Positions 33,776 through 43,939 are shown, numbered from the stretch's first letter. The stretch is DNA of 64,000 nucleotides from Salinimicrobium sp. TH3 (GCF_026676115.1 NZ_JAPONB010000002.1:62001-126000); one strand, 5' to 3'. Numbers and translations are program-made. The notes: a model not told the origin generated them from the sequence alone.

Positions 33776-34165
33776 TTATTTCTTTTTTAACTTAAAAAAG
33801 CTAATTAGTAACACTATCCATGCGAATATCATCAATAATCCTCCTAAGGGTGTTATGAGGGCAATCACCGAAAAGTTAAATGAAGTTAGGCTATTAGTGG
33901 CCAGAAGGTAGATTGAACCCGAAAAAAAGAAAACGCCAAAAAGTGTTAAATAGAAGCAAATTCTTTTAACTTTTTCAGAAGCAACAGGCAAACCTCCTAA
34001 AAAAAGCAGGAAGAGAGCATGATACATTTGATATCTCACACCCGTTTCAAAGGTTTGCATTTTTTCAATCGACAGGATAGGCTTTAGACCATGAGCCGCA
34101 AAAGCCCCAAGTATTATTGCTATTATACCAAAAATTGCACCCCAGATCAACAAACTCTTATTCAT
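33776..34165 (-). CDS. DUF423 small membrane protein
   Basis: A 129-residue protein with four hydrophobic helices. The N-terminal LGAFAAHGLKP followed by ETGVRYQMYHALFLL is the DUF423/YwdK signature. Its role is unknown. It is divergent from the saccharopine dehydrogenase-family gene. Confidence 0.88.
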   Translation of the reverse strand: MNKSLLIWGAIFGIIAIILGAFAAHGLKPILSIEKMQTFETGVRYQMYHALFLLFLGGLPVASEKVKRICFYLTLFGVFFFSGSIYLLATNSLTSFNFSVIALITPLGGLLMIFAWIVLLISFFKLKKK

Positions 34166-34243
34166 ACTGTATTTTTAAAGACGCCCCCAATTAATTACAT
34201 TCGTAGTCCAAACAAACAACTAACAAAGCCAAAGTTAAGCCTT

Positions 34244-35617
34244 ATGCGCAAAATTCTTATTATTGGTGCAGGTAAATCTACCTCTGTACTTATTGAATAC
34301 CTACTAAAAAAATCGGAAACCGAAAATCTCGAAATAACTATTGGAGACCTTGCTGTGGAAAATGCCCGAAAGCTGGCAGGAAATCATCCCAGAGCAAAGG
34401 CCACAGAACTTGATATTTTCAAGAAAGAGGAAAGAGAAAAGGCAGTAAAGAATGCTGATATCGTCATTTCCATGCTCCCTGCAAGATTCCATATCGAGGT
34501 GGCAAAGGATTGCCTGAGTTTTGGAAAGAACATGGTCACTGCCTCATATATAAGCGAGGAGATGGAGCAGCTGGACAATGCTGTTAAAGAGAAGGGACTG
34601 GTTTTTATGAACGAAATAGGAGTGGATCCCGGTATTGACCATATGAGTGCAATGCAGGTAATTGACAGGATTAGAGAACAGGGAGGAAAAATGCTGCTCT
34701 TTGAATCCTTTACCGGAGGACTGGTAGCTCCCGAAAGCGATACAAACCTTTGGAACTATAAATTTACGTGGAATCCTCGAAATGTCGTAGTGGCAGGCCA
34801 GGGAGGAGTGGCGAAATTTCTACAGGAAGGAAAATTCAAATACATCCCATACAACCGGCTATTTAGAAGAACCGAGTTCATCCAGGTACAGGACTATGGA
34901 AGATTCGAAGTTTACGCTAATCGCAACTCCTTAAAATATAAAGATATCTATGGACTTGAAGATATTTTAACGCTCTATCGTGGTACAATTAGAAGGGTAG
35001 GCTTCAGCCGGGCCTGGAATATGTTTGTACAGCTGGGAATGACAGATGACGGTTATACCATGGAAAATTCAGCAGACATGAGCTACAGGGATTTTGTGAA
35101 TTCCTTTCTCCCCTATTCTCCAACAGATTCTGTAGAATTAAAATTCCGCCATAACCTTAAGATCGACCAGGATGATATCATGTGGGACAAACTTCTAGAG
35201 CTGGACATTTTTAATCCAGATAAGAAAGTGGGTCTTAAAAATGCTACCCCGGCAGAGATCCTTCAGAAGATATTGATGGAAAAATGGTCCCTTTCTCCAG
35301 AGGACAAAGATATGATCGTCATGTACCACAAGTTTGGTTATGAGATCAATGGCGAAAAGAAGCAGATAGATTCAACTATGGTAAACATTGGGCAGGACCA
35401 AACTCTTACAGCCATGGCCCGCACGGTAGGATTACCTGTTGCCATAGCAGCATTAAAGATCCTTAATGGCACGATTTCCACTCCCGGAGTACAACTCCCT
35501 ATCACCAAGGAAGTGTATGATCCTATTTTGAAGGAGCTTGCACAAAACGGAATTGTTTTTAAGGAAGAAGAAAAAGAATATCTAGGCTATAACCCTTTTG
35601 GAGAGGTAGGGAATTGA
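34244..35617 (+). CDS. Saccharopine dehydrogenase-family oxidoreductase
   Basis: A 457-residue protein from ATG 34244 (MRKILIIGAGKSTSVLIEYLL). It has an N-terminal Rossmann site GAGKST near 8-13 and a large C-terminal saccharopine-reductase-like domain (NEIGVDPGIDHMSAMQVID near 122-140). In this family it may act on saccharopine or a related lysine metabolite. The acyl-CoA dehydrogenase of glutaryl type elsewhere in the window is compatible with lysine breakdown, but the two are not linked. The upstream 51-codon extension overlaps the divergent gene and is rejected. Confidence 0.85.
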   Translation: MRKILIIGAGKSTSVLIEYLLKKSETENLEITIGDLAVENARKLAGNHPRAKATELDIFKKEEREKAVKNADIVISMLPARFHIEVAKDCLSFGKNMVTASYISEEMEQLDNAVKEKGLVFMNEIGVDPGIDHMSAMQVIDRIREQGGKMLLFESFTGGLVAPESDTNLWNYKFTWNPRNVVVAGQGGVAKFLQEGKFKYIPYNRLFRRTEFIQVQDYGRFEVYANRNSLKYKDIYGLEDILTLYRGTIRRVGFSRAWNMFVQLGMTDDGYTMENSADMSYRDFVNSFLPYSPTDSVELKFRHNLKIDQDDIMWDKLLELDIFNPDKKVGLKNATPAEILQKILMEKWSLSPEDKDMIVMYHKFGYEINGEKKQIDSTMVNIGQDQTLTAMARTVGLPVAIAALKILNGTISTPGVQLPITKEVYDPILKELAQNGIVFKEEEKEYLGYNPFGEVGN

Positions 35618-35676
35618 TACTTAGCAGTTTTTGAGATGATCTTGATCAGCTTTCACCCGTTTTTAGGTTATTTTTA

Positions 35677-35708
35677 TTTGGAACAAATATAGATAAGGTG
35701 TAGTTTTG
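35677..35708 (+). promoter_or_regulatory. Full Bacteroidota promoter TTTG-N20-TAGTTTTG
   Basis: The -33 TTTG (35677-35680) and -7 TAGTTTTG (35701-35708) are 20 bp apart, an ideal arrangement. The predicted start of transcription is only a few bases before the ATG at 35717, so the message is almost leaderless. Confidence 0.75.
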
Positions 35709-35716
35709 TCTTTAGA

Positions 35717-36028
35717 ATGAACCTGCTGTACAAATCATATTATTTCGCCTCCTATCAATGTGACCAAAGCCGCAGCTTTTGCATTGACTTTGGTCACAAA
35801 CAGGTAAAGCTGAGTTTTTGCCAGTTGCTTGCCATAAGGCAAAAAGTACTGGCCATTGATGTTTCATCTCACTTCGATAAGGACCTAAACTATAGCGGGA
35901 TCGAGATCCTCACCCTTTGCAACCGGGAGCATCTTTTCGTTTTTGACACTCTCCAGATCATTGATCTTCAACGACTTTTACGTGCTACCTTTGGAGTCCT
36001 GGAAATCAATTCTCTCGTAACCTACTAG
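35717..36028 (+). CDS. Conserved small protein of unknown function upstream of ferritin
   Basis: A 103-residue soluble protein with an unusual number of Cys (14, 22, 34, 68) and no signal peptide. Its pattern (FGHKQVKLSFCQLLAIRQKV; GIEILTLCNREHLFVFDT) resembles short flavobacterial proteins I recall beside ferritin genes. A very good promoter lies immediately upstream. I do not recognise a domain. The Cys content and the ferritin neighbour suggest a link to iron or redox, which is inference. Confidence 0.7.
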   Translation: MNLLYKSYYFASYQCDQSRSFCIDFGHKQVKLSFCQLLAIRQKVLAIDVSSHFDKDLNYSGIEILTLCNREHLFVFDTLQIIDLQRLLRATFGVLEINSLVTY

Positions 36029-36065
36029 TTATATCTATTTAAATTAAATATAAATTTTCTCCCTG

Positions 36066-36098
36066 TTTGAGAGGTGTTCTTTCTTTTACGTATTTTTA
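36066..36098 (+). promoter_or_regulatory. Candidate ferritin promoter TTTG-N21-TATTTTTA
   Basis: TTTG at 36066-36069 and TATTTTTA at 36091-36098, 17 bp ahead of the ferritin ATG. The last base of the -7 box differs from consensus. Confidence 0.55.
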
Positions 36099-36114
36099 GA
36101 AAAAGAATATATTT

Positions 36115-36627
36115 ATGAAAGACATAGTAAGACAAAAAATAGGAATAAATGTAGACGTAATGGACCTGCTCAATGAGCAGATCGCTAAAGAGGCACATTC
36201 CTCTTCGGTCTACCTGGCCATGGCTTCCTGGTGTGATCACAACGGTTTGATGTACAGCGCTGAGTTCTTGTATAAACAAGCAGCAGAAGAGCGGGAGCAT
36301 ATGCTTAAGATCTTCAAGTTCATTAATGAAAACGGCGGAACTGCTTACTCTCCCGAAGTAAACAATATTACCCATGAATATAATTCACTTCAGGATATTT
36401 TTGAAACTGCATTAGACCAGGAGATCGAGGTTACAAAATCCATCCACAAGATCGTTACCAGATGCCGGAAAGTACAGGATTATGGATCCGAAAATTTCCT
36501 CCAATGGTTTATTACCGAACAAATGGAAGAAGAGAACAAATTCCGCAGGATCCTTGAAATGTTCGATTTAATGGGTACAGACGGGATAGCCCTTAAGCTC
36601 ATTGACGAACGCATCAAAAACGAATAG
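36115..36627 (+). CDS. Ferritin
   Basis: A 170-residue non-haem ferritin forming an iron-storage shell. The ferroxidase ligands are visible in the conserved patterns NEQIAKEAHSSSVYLAMASW and YKQAAEEREHMLKIFKF, plus a later QMEEENKFRRILE. The length is standard. It is a single gene closed by a bidirectional terminator. Confidence 0.95.
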   Translation: MKDIVRQKIGINVDVMDLLNEQIAKEAHSSSVYLAMASWCDHNGLMYSAEFLYKQAAEEREHMLKIFKFINENGGTAYSPEVNNITHEYNSLQDIFETALDQEIEVTKSIHKIVTRCRKVQDYGSENFLQWFITEQMEEENKFRRILEMFDLMGTDGIALKLIDERIKNE

Positions 36628-36648
36628 CTCATACAGGGTTTTTATACT

Positions 36649-36677
36649 AAAAAAGGACGCCAGTGGCGTCCTTTTTT
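36649..36677. terminator. Bidirectional terminator between ferritin and the zinc peptidase gene
   Basis: AAAAGGACGCC and GGCGTCCTTTT form an 11-bp stem around AGT, with A and T runs on both sides. Confidence 0.92.
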
Positions 36678-36696
36678 GTTGTTTTATGTTTTGTAT

Positions 36697-37389
36697 TTAA
36701 TCTCTTCCCAAATAGATACTCACAAAGTATAACAAGGTTGCAAGGGAACCAATAGCAGCAACCACGTAAGTACGGGCAGCCCACTTAAGAGAATCCTCAG
36801 CCGCTTTGTGCTCCTGAGAATTCAACATATTGCCTGTCTCAAGCCACACCAAAGCCCTTTTACTAGCGTCATATTCTACCGGAAGGGTTATAAAACTGAA
36901 TAGAGTACCCATTGCATACATAATTATACCAACCAGAAGTACTGTTTGGCCTATCCCCACAGATACCATTGTCATTAAAATCAAACCACCAAAGATCGCC
37001 CACTGCGAAAATTTAGAAGCTACGCTTACCACCGGCACAAGTTGACTTCTCATCTGTAACCAGCTATAGGCATTGGCGTGCTGTATTGCATGCCCACACT
37101 CATGTGCTGCAACCGCTGCCGCAGCAGCATTGCGCTGAGTATAAACTGCTTCACTCAAGTTCACTGTCTTTTTTGAGGGATTATAATGATCTGTCAACTG
37201 TCCTGGAGTAGAGATCACTTTCACATCATTAATTCCATTATCCCGAAGCATTTTTTCAGCGATCTCCCGGCCACTCATGCCATTTTGAAGATGCACTTTT
37301 GAGTAATGCTTAAATTTACTCTTCAATTTATTGCTAACATAAAGACTCACTAAAAAGATAAGTCCTGCAATGATATAATATCCCATCAT
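36697..37389 (-). CDS. Membrane zinc metallopeptidase, YugP family
   Basis: A 230-residue protein with an N-terminal membrane helix (3-20) and two or three helices in the C-terminal half. The zinc motif HECGH is at 96-100 in AAVAAHECGHAIQHA, typical of YugP neutral peptidases. Substrates are unknown. There is a long gap to leuS, so it is probably monocistronic. Confidence 0.87.
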   Translation of the reverse strand: MMGYYIIAGLIFLVSLYVSNKLKSKFKHYSKVHLQNGMSGREIAEKMLRDNGINDVKVISTPGQLTDHYNPSKKTVNLSEAVYTQRNAAAAAVAAHECGHAIQHANAYSWLQMRSQLVPVVSVASKFSQWAIFGGLILMTMVSVGIGQTVLLVGIIMYAMGTLFSFITLPVEYDASKRALVWLETGNMLNSQEHKAAEDSLKWAARTYVVAAIGSLATLLYFVSIYLGRD

Positions 37390-37505
37390 AGTTTTAAAGG
37401 TTGTTTTATTGAAAGTCTAATAACAAAAATTCGGCCAAATTACATTTTTTCTCAGAGCTGCAGTTTTGTCCTATTCCGCTGCTGCTGCGGCTTTAGTAAA
37501 AATCT

Positions 37506-40322
37506 TTAGCCAACAATATTTACGATCTTGCCCGGCACCACAATTACCTTTTTAGGTTCCCTGCCATTCAATTGCTGCTGAGTCTTTTCGTGGGCCAAAA
37601 CCGTCTTCTCGATCTCCTCCTTACTCAAATCCAAAGGTAGTTCAAGAGTAAAACGCATTTTCCCGTTAAAGGAAACAGGATATTCTTTTGAGCTTTCGAC
37701 CAGGTACTTCTCTTCATATTCGGGATAGCTGGCAGTTGTAACCGAGGTGTCATGTCCAAGTTTCTGCCATAGCTCTTCGGCAATATGTGGCGCATAAGGC
37801 GCAATAAGTACCGCAAGCGGTTCAAGAACCTCTCTAAAATGGCATTTTTGAGCCGCCAATTCATTAACACAGATCATAAATGTACTTACGGAAGTATTAA
37901 AGCTGAAGTTTTCAATATCTTCTGTCACCTTTTTGATCGTCTTATGAAGTGTTTTAAGAGAATCGGCTGATGCTTTCTCATCACTTAGCCTGAAGTTGTT
38001 GTCCTCGTCATGGTAAAGCTTCCATAGTTTTTTCAGGAAATTGTGCACTCCGGTGATTCCGGCAGTGTTCCATGGCTTGGCCTGTTCAAGTGGCCCAAGG
38101 AACATCTCGTACATCCTTAAAGTATCTGCCCCGTAATCTTCACAAATGTCATCTGGATTAACAACATTGTATTTGGATTTGGACATCTTTTCAACCTCGC
38201 GGCCCACTAAATATTTTCCATCTTCGGTAATGAATTCAGCTTCGGCAAATTCTGGTCGCCATTTTTTAAATGCCTCGATATCCAGTTCATCTGAAGAATT
38301 AACCATAGAAACATCGGCATGTATTGGCTGTACATTATGGGCTTCAGAAAGGCTTTTTGAGACAAACTTGTTTTCCCCTTCCAGTCTGTAAACAAATGCA
38401 CTTGTTCCCAGGATCATTCCTTGGTTGATCAATTTCTTAAAAGGTTCTTCCACAGTAAGGAAACCACGATCCTTCAAAAATTTGGTCCAGAATCTTGAAT
38501 ACAATAGGTGTCCTGTTGCGTGTTCGCTACCGCCTATGTACAAATCCACATTTTCCCAATATTGCTGCGCTTCTTGAGAAACAAACCGCTCCTCATTGTG
38601 AGGATCCATGTACCGGAATAAATACCAGGAGCTTCCTGCCCAACCCGGCATCGTATTAAGTTCAAGGGGGAATATTGTCTTGTGATCGATCCTGGCATTC
38701 TCAACTACTTCATTTTTTTCTGTATCCCATGCCCAGGTTGTTGCATTTCCTAATGGTGGTTCCCCGGTTTCTGTAGGTAGATATTTTTCTACCTCGGGAA
38801 GACGAAGCGGTAAATGCTCTTTTTCGATCATCTGGGGAAGACCGTCCACGTAATACACCGGGAATGGCTCCCCCCAATATCTTTGTCTGCTAAAAACAGC
38901 ATCTCTTAATCTATAATTGGTCCTGCCTTTCCCCTGCCCAATCTTCTCCAGCTCTAAAATGGCTTTTTGAAGGGCGGCTTTATATTCCAGCCCGTCAAGG
39001 AATTCTGAATTCGCAATTACAGTTCCTTCCTTGCCAGAATAGGCTTCCTGGGATATATCTACATTTTCAAATATATTTCTGATTGGCAGATCAAAGTGTT
39101 TTGCAAACTCATAATCCCTCTGGTCTCCACAAGGTACTGCCATTACGGCGCCAGTACCATATCCCGCCAAAACATAATCTCCTATCCATATTGGCACCGG
39201 TTCTTTGGTAAAAGGATGTTCGGCATAAGCTCCGGTAAAAACACCACTTATGGTTTTTACATCGGCCATTCTTTCGCGCTCACTGCGCCTGGTTGTTGCT
39301 TCAATGTAAGCCTCGACCTGTTCTTTATGTTCAGAAGTTGTGATCTTCTGCACCAACTCATGCTCGGGTGCAAGAGTCATAAAGGTAACTCCGTAGATCG
39401 TATCAGGTCTTGTGGTGAACACGGGAACCTTGAACTTTGAACCTTGAACTTTGAACTCAACGAGTGCTCCCACAGATTTTCCAATCCAGTTACGCTGACT
39501 CTCCTTCAAACTTTCTGTCCAGTCGATATCCTTTAATCCCTGTAGAAGTCTTTCGGAATAAGCCGAAATCCTCATGCTCCACTGGGTCATTTTTTTCCTT
39601 AATACGGGGTATCCACCTCTTTCAGAAACACCATTTACAATTTCATCATTGGCCAGTACTGTTCCCAGTTGCGGGCACCAGTTTACTTCAGTTTCGGCCA
39701 GGTAAGTGAGGCGGTATTTGAGCAGAATCCTTTGTTTTTCTTCAGAAGAAAAGCTTTTCCATTGTGATACAGAGAACTGCTCCACACCGTCATCACAGGC
39801 TGCATTTACGCCGCTGTTCCCTTCCGAAGCAAAGATCTCCTCCAATTGTGAAATTGGTCTTGCTTTTTCGGTATCATGATCATACCAGGAATCGAAAAGC
39901 TGAATAAAGATCCATTGCGTCCACCTGTAATAATCGGGTTCACTGGTTCGCACTTCCCGGCTCCAGTCAAAAGAAAATCCTATCTGGTCGAGTTGTTCAC
40001 GATAGCGGTTGATATTAGCCTCGGTTGTCACCGCAGGATGTTGCCCTGTCTGGATTGCATACTGCTCGGCCGGAAGACCAAAACTGTCGTATCCCTGCGG
40101 GTGCAGCACATTAAATCCTTTATGCCTCTTATAGCGTGCGTAGATATCACTGGCAATATAACCCAGCGGGTGCCCAACGTGCAGCCCTGCTCCCGATGGA
40201 TATGGGAACATATCGAGCACGTAATATTTTGGTTTACCGGAATTGTTCTTAGCTTTAAAAGTTTGGTTTTTCGCCCAATACTTCTGCCATTTCTTTTCTA
40301 TTTGATTGAAGTTGTACCTCAT
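37506..40322 (-). CDS. leuS: Leucyl-tRNA synthetase
   Basis: A 938-residue class Ia synthetase with HVGH at 48-51, an editing (CP1) domain with [26 protein letters not shown] and a C-terminal anticodon-binding region. At the entry to the editing domain the protein reads [12 protein letters not shown], encoded by two perfect 14-bp tandem copies (39428-39455), a sign of a short repeat tolerated in frame. Two copies of the AAAATGnCATTTTTGA-like palindrome also lie in the gene (37834, 38954). Confidence 0.96.
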   Translation of the reverse strand: MRYNFNQIEKKWQKYWAKNQTFKAKNNSGKPKYYVLDMFPYPSGAGLHVGHPLGYIASDIYARYKRHKGFNVLHPQGYDSFGLPAEQYAIQTGQHPAVTTEANINRYREQLDQIGFSFDWSREVRTSEPDYYRWTQWIFIQLFDSWYDHDTEKARPISQLEEIFASEGNSGVNAACDDGVEQFSVSQWKSFSSEEKQRILLKYRLTYLAETEVNWCPQLGTVLANDEIVNGVSERGGYPVLRKKMTQWSMRISAYSERLLQGLKDIDWTESLKESQRNWIGKSVGALVEFKVQGSKFKVPVFTTRPDTIYGVTFMTLAPEHELVQKITTSEHKEQVEAYIEATTRRSERERMADVKTISGVFTGAYAEHPFTKEPVPIWIGDYVLAGYGTGAVMAVPCGDQRDYEFAKHFDLPIRNIFENVDISQEAYSGKEGTVIANSEFLDGLEYKAALQKAILELEKIGQGKGRTNYRLRDAVFSRQRYWGEPFPVYYVDGLPQMIEKEHLPLRLPEVEKYLPTETGEPPLGNATTWAWDTEKNEVVENARIDHKTIFPLELNTMPGWAGSSWYLFRYMDPHNEERFVSQEAQQYWENVDLYIGGSEHATGHLLYSRFWTKFLKDRGFLTVEEPFKKLINQGMILGTSAFVYRLEGENKFVSKSLSEAHNVQPIHADVSMVNSSDELDIEAFKKWRPEFAEAEFITEDGKYLVGREVEKMSKSKYNVVNPDDICEDYGADTLRMYEMFLGPLEQAKPWNTAGITGVHNFLKKLWKLYHDEDNNFRLSDEKASADSLKTLHKTIKKVTEDIENFSFNTSVSTFMICVNELAAQKCHFREVLEPLAVLIAPYAPHIAEELWQKLGHDTSVTTASYPEYEEKYLVESSKEYPVSFNGKMRFTLELPLDLSKEEIEKTVLAHEKTQQQLNGREPKKVIVVPGKIVNIVG
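39428..39455. repeat. Tandem 14-bp repeat inside leuS
   Basis: Two exact copies of CCTTGAACTTTGAA. On the coding strand they give GTTCAAAGTTCAAGG-type sequence and the peptide KVQGSKFKV. Confidence 0.85.
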
Positions 40323-40473
40323 TATAATGATTCAGCGTCACGTTATTACAGCTCCCCGAAACCTTCAGGGAAGCGCAAAAATACGGTTAATGTACGAAAG
40401 TGAAAAGTTTGGACGTTTTAAAGAAAGGGATCGATTTACTTTCTTATTTTTACACAAATTTACGCAGCCGCCC

Positions 40474-41352
40474 ATGAGCTCATCTTTTGAAAAGTATCAA
40501 AAAAGACGTCTTATTTCCTCTTATTTTTCAGTTGTGATCAGTATTGCACTGGTCCTCTTTTTACTTGGCTTACTGGGACTTTTGGTGCTCAACACCAAAA
40601 AAATAGCTGATCATTTTAAAGAGCAGATCGCCCTGACCATTTATCTCAAGGATACAGCCAAGGAAGTAGAGATCACACAGCTCAACAAAAGTTTGGCTTT
40701 AGCCGAATATACCAAATCCACTACCTATGTGACCAAAGAAGAAGCTGCCGAGGCCCACAGCAAGGAAATTGGAGAGGATTTCATGGAATTCCTGGGTTAC
40801 AATCCCCTGCAAAATTCCATTGATGTATATTTTAAGGCAGATTATATAAGCTCGGGTGAGATTGATACTATAGCACAGGAATTGACTGCGAAAAATTTTG
40901 TAGATGAAGTTGTCTATGATAAACCGCTCATTTCCCTGCTTAATGAGAATGTTACTAAAATAAGTTTTTGGATACTGGCCATAAGCGCGATATTTACATT
41001 TATAGCAGTGCTGTTGATCAATAGCTCAATAAGGCTTTCGGTATATTCCAAAAGATTTATAATTAAGACCATGCAAATGGTAGGGGCTACAAAAAGGTTC
41101 ATTAGGAAACCTTTTATCCTTAAAAGTGTAAAACTTGGAATGATAGGAGCTTTTATTGCTTTAATTGGAATGGCTATCGTACTTTATTATATGAACAAAA
41201 GCTTCCCCGAGCTGGAACTTTTAAATGATGTCTCCCTTTTGGCTGCTCTTTTCATTGGAGTTTTTCTCATGGGGATAATAATTACATGGTTAAGCACCTT
41301 TTTTGCCACGCAACGTTTCCTCAACCTAAAGACGGACGAATTGTATTATTAA
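40474..41352 (+). CDS. ftsX: Cell-division ABC-transporter permease FtsX
   Basis: A 292-residue protein from ATG 40474 (MSSSFEKYQKRRLISSYF). It has a first transmembrane helix (about 20-45), a large extracytoplasmic domain, and three C-terminal helices (about 165-187, 217-240 and 255-278). With FtsE it couples division to peptidoglycan hydrolase activation; ftsE is not adjacent. The upstream frame crosses the leuS promoter and is rejected. It is followed by the DUF3098 gene. Confidence 0.9.
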   Translation: MSSSFEKYQKRRLISSYFSVVISIALVLFLLGLLGLLVLNTKKIADHFKEQIALTIYLKDTAKEVEITQLNKSLALAEYTKSTTYVTKEEAAEAHSKEIGEDFMEFLGYNPLQNSIDVYFKADYISSGEIDTIAQELTAKNFVDEVVYDKPLISLLNENVTKISFWILAISAIFTFIAVLLINSSIRLSVYSKRFIIKTMQMVGATKRFIRKPFILKSVKLGMIGAFIALIGMAIVLYYMNKSFPELELLNDVSLLAALFIGVFLMGIIITWLSTFFATQRFLNLKTDELYY

Positions 41353-41362
41353 TTAGGTAAAT

Positions 41363-41380
41363 TAAAAATGTTATTTTTGA
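41363..41380. repeat. Intergenic copy of the AAAAATG/ATTTTTGA palindrome
   Basis: TAAAAATG-TT-ATTTTTGA lies between ftsX and the DUF3098 gene and belongs to the same motif class as 25155-25173. Confidence 0.4.
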
Positions 41381-41440
41381 CTCCTGTTAAAAAACATCCT
41401 AAGTCCATGGCTGGAAAAGTGGCTAAAAATTAAAGAACCA

Positions 41441-41695
41441 ATGAAGAAGAGTAATAAGCCTTTACACAAGCAGGATCTCAATTTTGTTTTTGAAAAGAAG
41501 AACTACATTGTAATGGGTATTGGTTTAGCTGTTATTGCCCTTGGATTTATTCTTATGGCCGGCGGTGGAAGCGATGACCCCAATGTGTTTAATCCCGAGA
41601 TCTACAATTTTAGAAGAATACGTCTTGCACCTGCATTAGTACTTATTGGTTTTGCCATTGAAGTTTACGCCATACTTCTCAACCCCCGAAAATAA
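41441..41695 (+). CDS. DUF3098 small membrane protein
   Basis: An 84-residue protein with two membrane helices (about 20-42 and 62-80) joined by a loop containing NPEIYNFRRI. It matches the Bacteroidota DUF3098 pattern and occupies the usual place between ftsX and uppP, 2 bp before the latter. The function is unknown; context suggests an envelope or division role. Confidence 0.88.
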   Translation: MKKSNKPLHKQDLNFVFEKKNYIVMGIGLAVIALGFILMAGGGSDDPNVFNPEIYNFRRIRLAPALVLIGFAIEVYAILLNPRK

Positions 41696-41697
41696 GA

Positions 41698-42498
41698 ATG
41701 GAAATTATCGATGCCGTGTTCCTTGGAATTATCCAGGGACTTACTGAATTTTTACCTGTTTCTTCCAGCGGTCACCTGGAAATTGGAAAAGCCCTTCTTG
41801 GTGACAACAGTATCCCAGAGGAATCTCTTATGATTACCGTGGTATTGCACTTTGCAACAGCTTTAAGTACCATTGTGGTTTTTAGAAAAGATGTCGCAGA
41901 AATCTTTCGCGGCCTGTTTTCTTTCCAATGGAATGATGAAACCAAATTTTCGGTAAAGATCATTTTTTCCATGATCCCTGCAGTCATTATAGGCTTAATG
42001 TTTGAAGAAGAACTCGAATCCCTTTTTGGGGGTGATCTAACTTTTGTGGGCTTTATGCTTTTAATCACATCCCTGTTGTTATGGCTGGCCGATCGCGCAA
42101 AAAACACCGGTAAACCTGTAAGTTATATGGATAGTGTGGTAATTGGAGTGGCGCAGGCCATAGCAATTTTGCCTGGTATTTCCAGAAGTGGAGCTACCAT
42201 TTCAACATCTGTTTTACTTGGAAACGACAAGGGAAAAGCAGCCCGTTTTTCATTCCTAATGGTAGTGCCACTAATTTTAGGAAAAATCGCCAAGGATCTT
42301 TTAAGTGGAGACCTCACCGATACCACTATTGATCCCATGCCTCTCCTGGCAGGATTTATTGCCGCTTTCATCGCGGGCTATGCGGCCTGTAAATGGATGA
42401 TTGCCCTCGTACGCAAGAGCAAATTATCTTATTTTGCCGTTTACTGCTTTATCGTAGGAGCAATAGCGATCACTTATGAATATTATTTTGCAGCATAA
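41698..42498 (+). CDS. uppP: Undecaprenyl-diphosphatase
   Basis: A 266-residue polytopic membrane enzyme (BacA/UppP) that recycles undecaprenyl diphosphate for cell-wall synthesis and gives bacitracin tolerance. Both active-site motifs are present: GLTEFLPVSSSGH near 15-27 and LPGISRSGATI near 158-168. It lies between the DUF3098 gene (2 bp) and truB (4 bp). Confidence 0.95.
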   Translation: MEIIDAVFLGIIQGLTEFLPVSSSGHLEIGKALLGDNSIPEESLMITVVLHFATALSTIVVFRKDVAEIFRGLFSFQWNDETKFSVKIIFSMIPAVIIGLMFEEELESLFGGDLTFVGFMLLITSLLLWLADRAKNTGKPVSYMDSVVIGVAQAIAILPGISRSGATISTSVLLGNDKGKAARFSFLMVVPLILGKIAKDLLSGDLTDTTIDPMPLLAGFIAAFIAGYAACKWMIALVRKSKLSYFAVYCFIVGAIAITYEYYFAA

Positions 42499-42502
42499 AT
42501 AA

Positions 42503-43207
42503 ATGACTGAAGAAGAATTTAAAGCCGGACAGATCCTTTTATTCGACAAGCCACTGGAATGGACATCTTTCCAACTGGTGAACAAGGTGAGATGGCTTAT
42601 AAAGAGGAACTTCAGGATAAAAAAGATAAAAGTTGGCCACGCGGGAACTTTAGATCCCCTAGCTTCAGGACTGCTTATTCTTTGTACCGGAAAATCTACC
42701 AAATTAATTGAAAGCCTCCAGGGGCAGGAAAAAGAATACACCGGCACCTTTACCCTTGGCGCCACCACCCCTTCCTATGACATGGAAACCGAAGTTGATG
42801 AAACTTTCTTTACAGAACACCTTACTTCCGAAGGAATTCATGAAGCAACAAAGGCATTTTTGGGAGATATCCAGCAACGACCACCGGTTTTTTCAGCTTT
42901 AAAGAAAGACGGAAAAAGGCTGTATGAGTATGCCCGAAACGGGGAAGAAATTGAGATCCCTACCCGTACTGTGAATATTTCGGAATTTGAGATCACAAAA
43001 ATTGAACTTCCAAAAGTGCATTTTAGAGTAGTATGCAGCAAAGGGACCTACATTCGTAGTCTGGCCTTCGATTTTGGATCACAACTAAACACCGGCGCCT
43101 ATCTTTCCTCCCTGCGTCGCACCCGCATTGGGGAATACAAAGTTGAAAATGCCTTAACAGTCGATTCGTTTGTAAATGAGTATCTTTCCCCCAAGGAAGA
43201 AACTTAA
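42503..43207 (+). CDS. truB: tRNA pseudouridine-55 synthase
   Basis: A 234-residue enzyme of the TruB family. Catalytic Asp51 is in KVGHAGTLDPLASGLL. Further conserved parts are RPPVFSALKKDGKRLYEYAR and SKGTYIRSLAFDFG. The C-terminal PUA domain of long TruB forms is missing, which is normal in this phylum. It is in an operon with uppP. Confidence 0.95.
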   Translation: MTEEEFKAGQILLFDKPLEWTSFQLVNKVRWLIKRNFRIKKIKVGHAGTLDPLASGLLILCTGKSTKLIESLQGQEKEYTGTFTLGATTPSYDMETEVDETFFTEHLTSEGIHEATKAFLGDIQQRPPVFSALKKDGKRLYEYARNGEEIEIPTRTVNISEFEITKIELPKVHFRVVCSKGTYIRSLAFDFGSQLNTGAYLSSLRRTRIGEYKVENALTVDSFVNEYLSPKEET

Positions 43208-43210
43208 AAA

Positions 43211-43939
43211 ATGGATTTTTTCGACCGACATAAGGCACTGATCATTACCACCCTTATCTTTTCGATCTTGATCTTGTCCATGTACAACATCAATATCTCA
43301 AACGAATCGAAAAAGATTCGGGAGACGCTTATTGAGCTTAATGAATTGCGTCCACTACCTGCTCCCCAAGAAGAGCAGCCCCAGCCTGAGGAACCCGAAC
43401 CGGCCGAACCTCAACGTCCCGGTCCAACGGTAAAAACCCACCAGGCCTTTAATCAAAATCAGGAAGAGAGTCAAAGAAACCTGGAATCAAGACTGGATGA
43501 AATTTTCGAAAAAAATTCAGCACAACAGGAAGCTTCCCAAGAAGAATCTGCAGAAGATTCAAAAGGCGAGATTGCTTTGAACAACAGCAGGAAACAGGAG
43601 AGGAAAAAAGCTTCCGAAGGAGATAATACCAGTAAAGAAACCTCTGTGAAGCAAGGAACCATGAGAAGCAGCTCCATTTCCTTTTCTCTTCGCGGGCGGT
43701 CGGCGATAGATATTCCCAACCCGATTTACACCTGCGATACTCCGGGAAGGGTCGTGGTAAACATCACTGTTAACGCTACAGGAGACGTGGTGAAAACGTC
43801 AATCAATAAAAATGCATCTTCCACCAGTAATGAATGTCTTACCAACATGGCAATGGAATATGCAGCTAATGCCAAATTTTCACAACTTCCCGGGAGAAAT
43901 TCTCAGCCGGGAACTATAACTTATAATTTTCAGAATTAA
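43211..43939 (+). CDS. TonB-like energy transducer
   Basis: A 242-residue protein with a single N-terminal membrane helix (about 10-30) and a Pro/Glu-rich linker (48-72) able to span the periplasm. A Gln/Glu/Ser-rich coiled segment follows. The C-terminal domain (about 155-242) has PNPIYTCDTPGRVVVNITVN, which fits TonB C-terminal-like proteins of this phylum. It probably energises a TonB receptor. No exbB/exbD is adjacent. The stop overlaps the tag start by 1 bp. Confidence 0.75.
   Translation: MDFFDRHKALIITTLIFSILILSMYNINISNESKKIRETLIELNELRPLPAPQEEQPQPEEPEPAEPQRPGPTVKTHQAFNQNQEESQRNLESRLDEIFEKNSAQQEASQEESAEDSKGEIALNNSRKQERKKASEGDNTSKETSVKQGTMRSSSISFSLRGRSAIDIPNPIYTCDTPGRVVVNITVNATGDVVKTSINKNASSTSNECLTNMAMEYAANAKFSQLPGRNSQPGTITYNFQN

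Noticed and set aside
39876-40403. 175-codon plus-strand ORF opposite the leuS start
   Set aside because: Shadow of leuS running into the ftsX promoter region; no domain.
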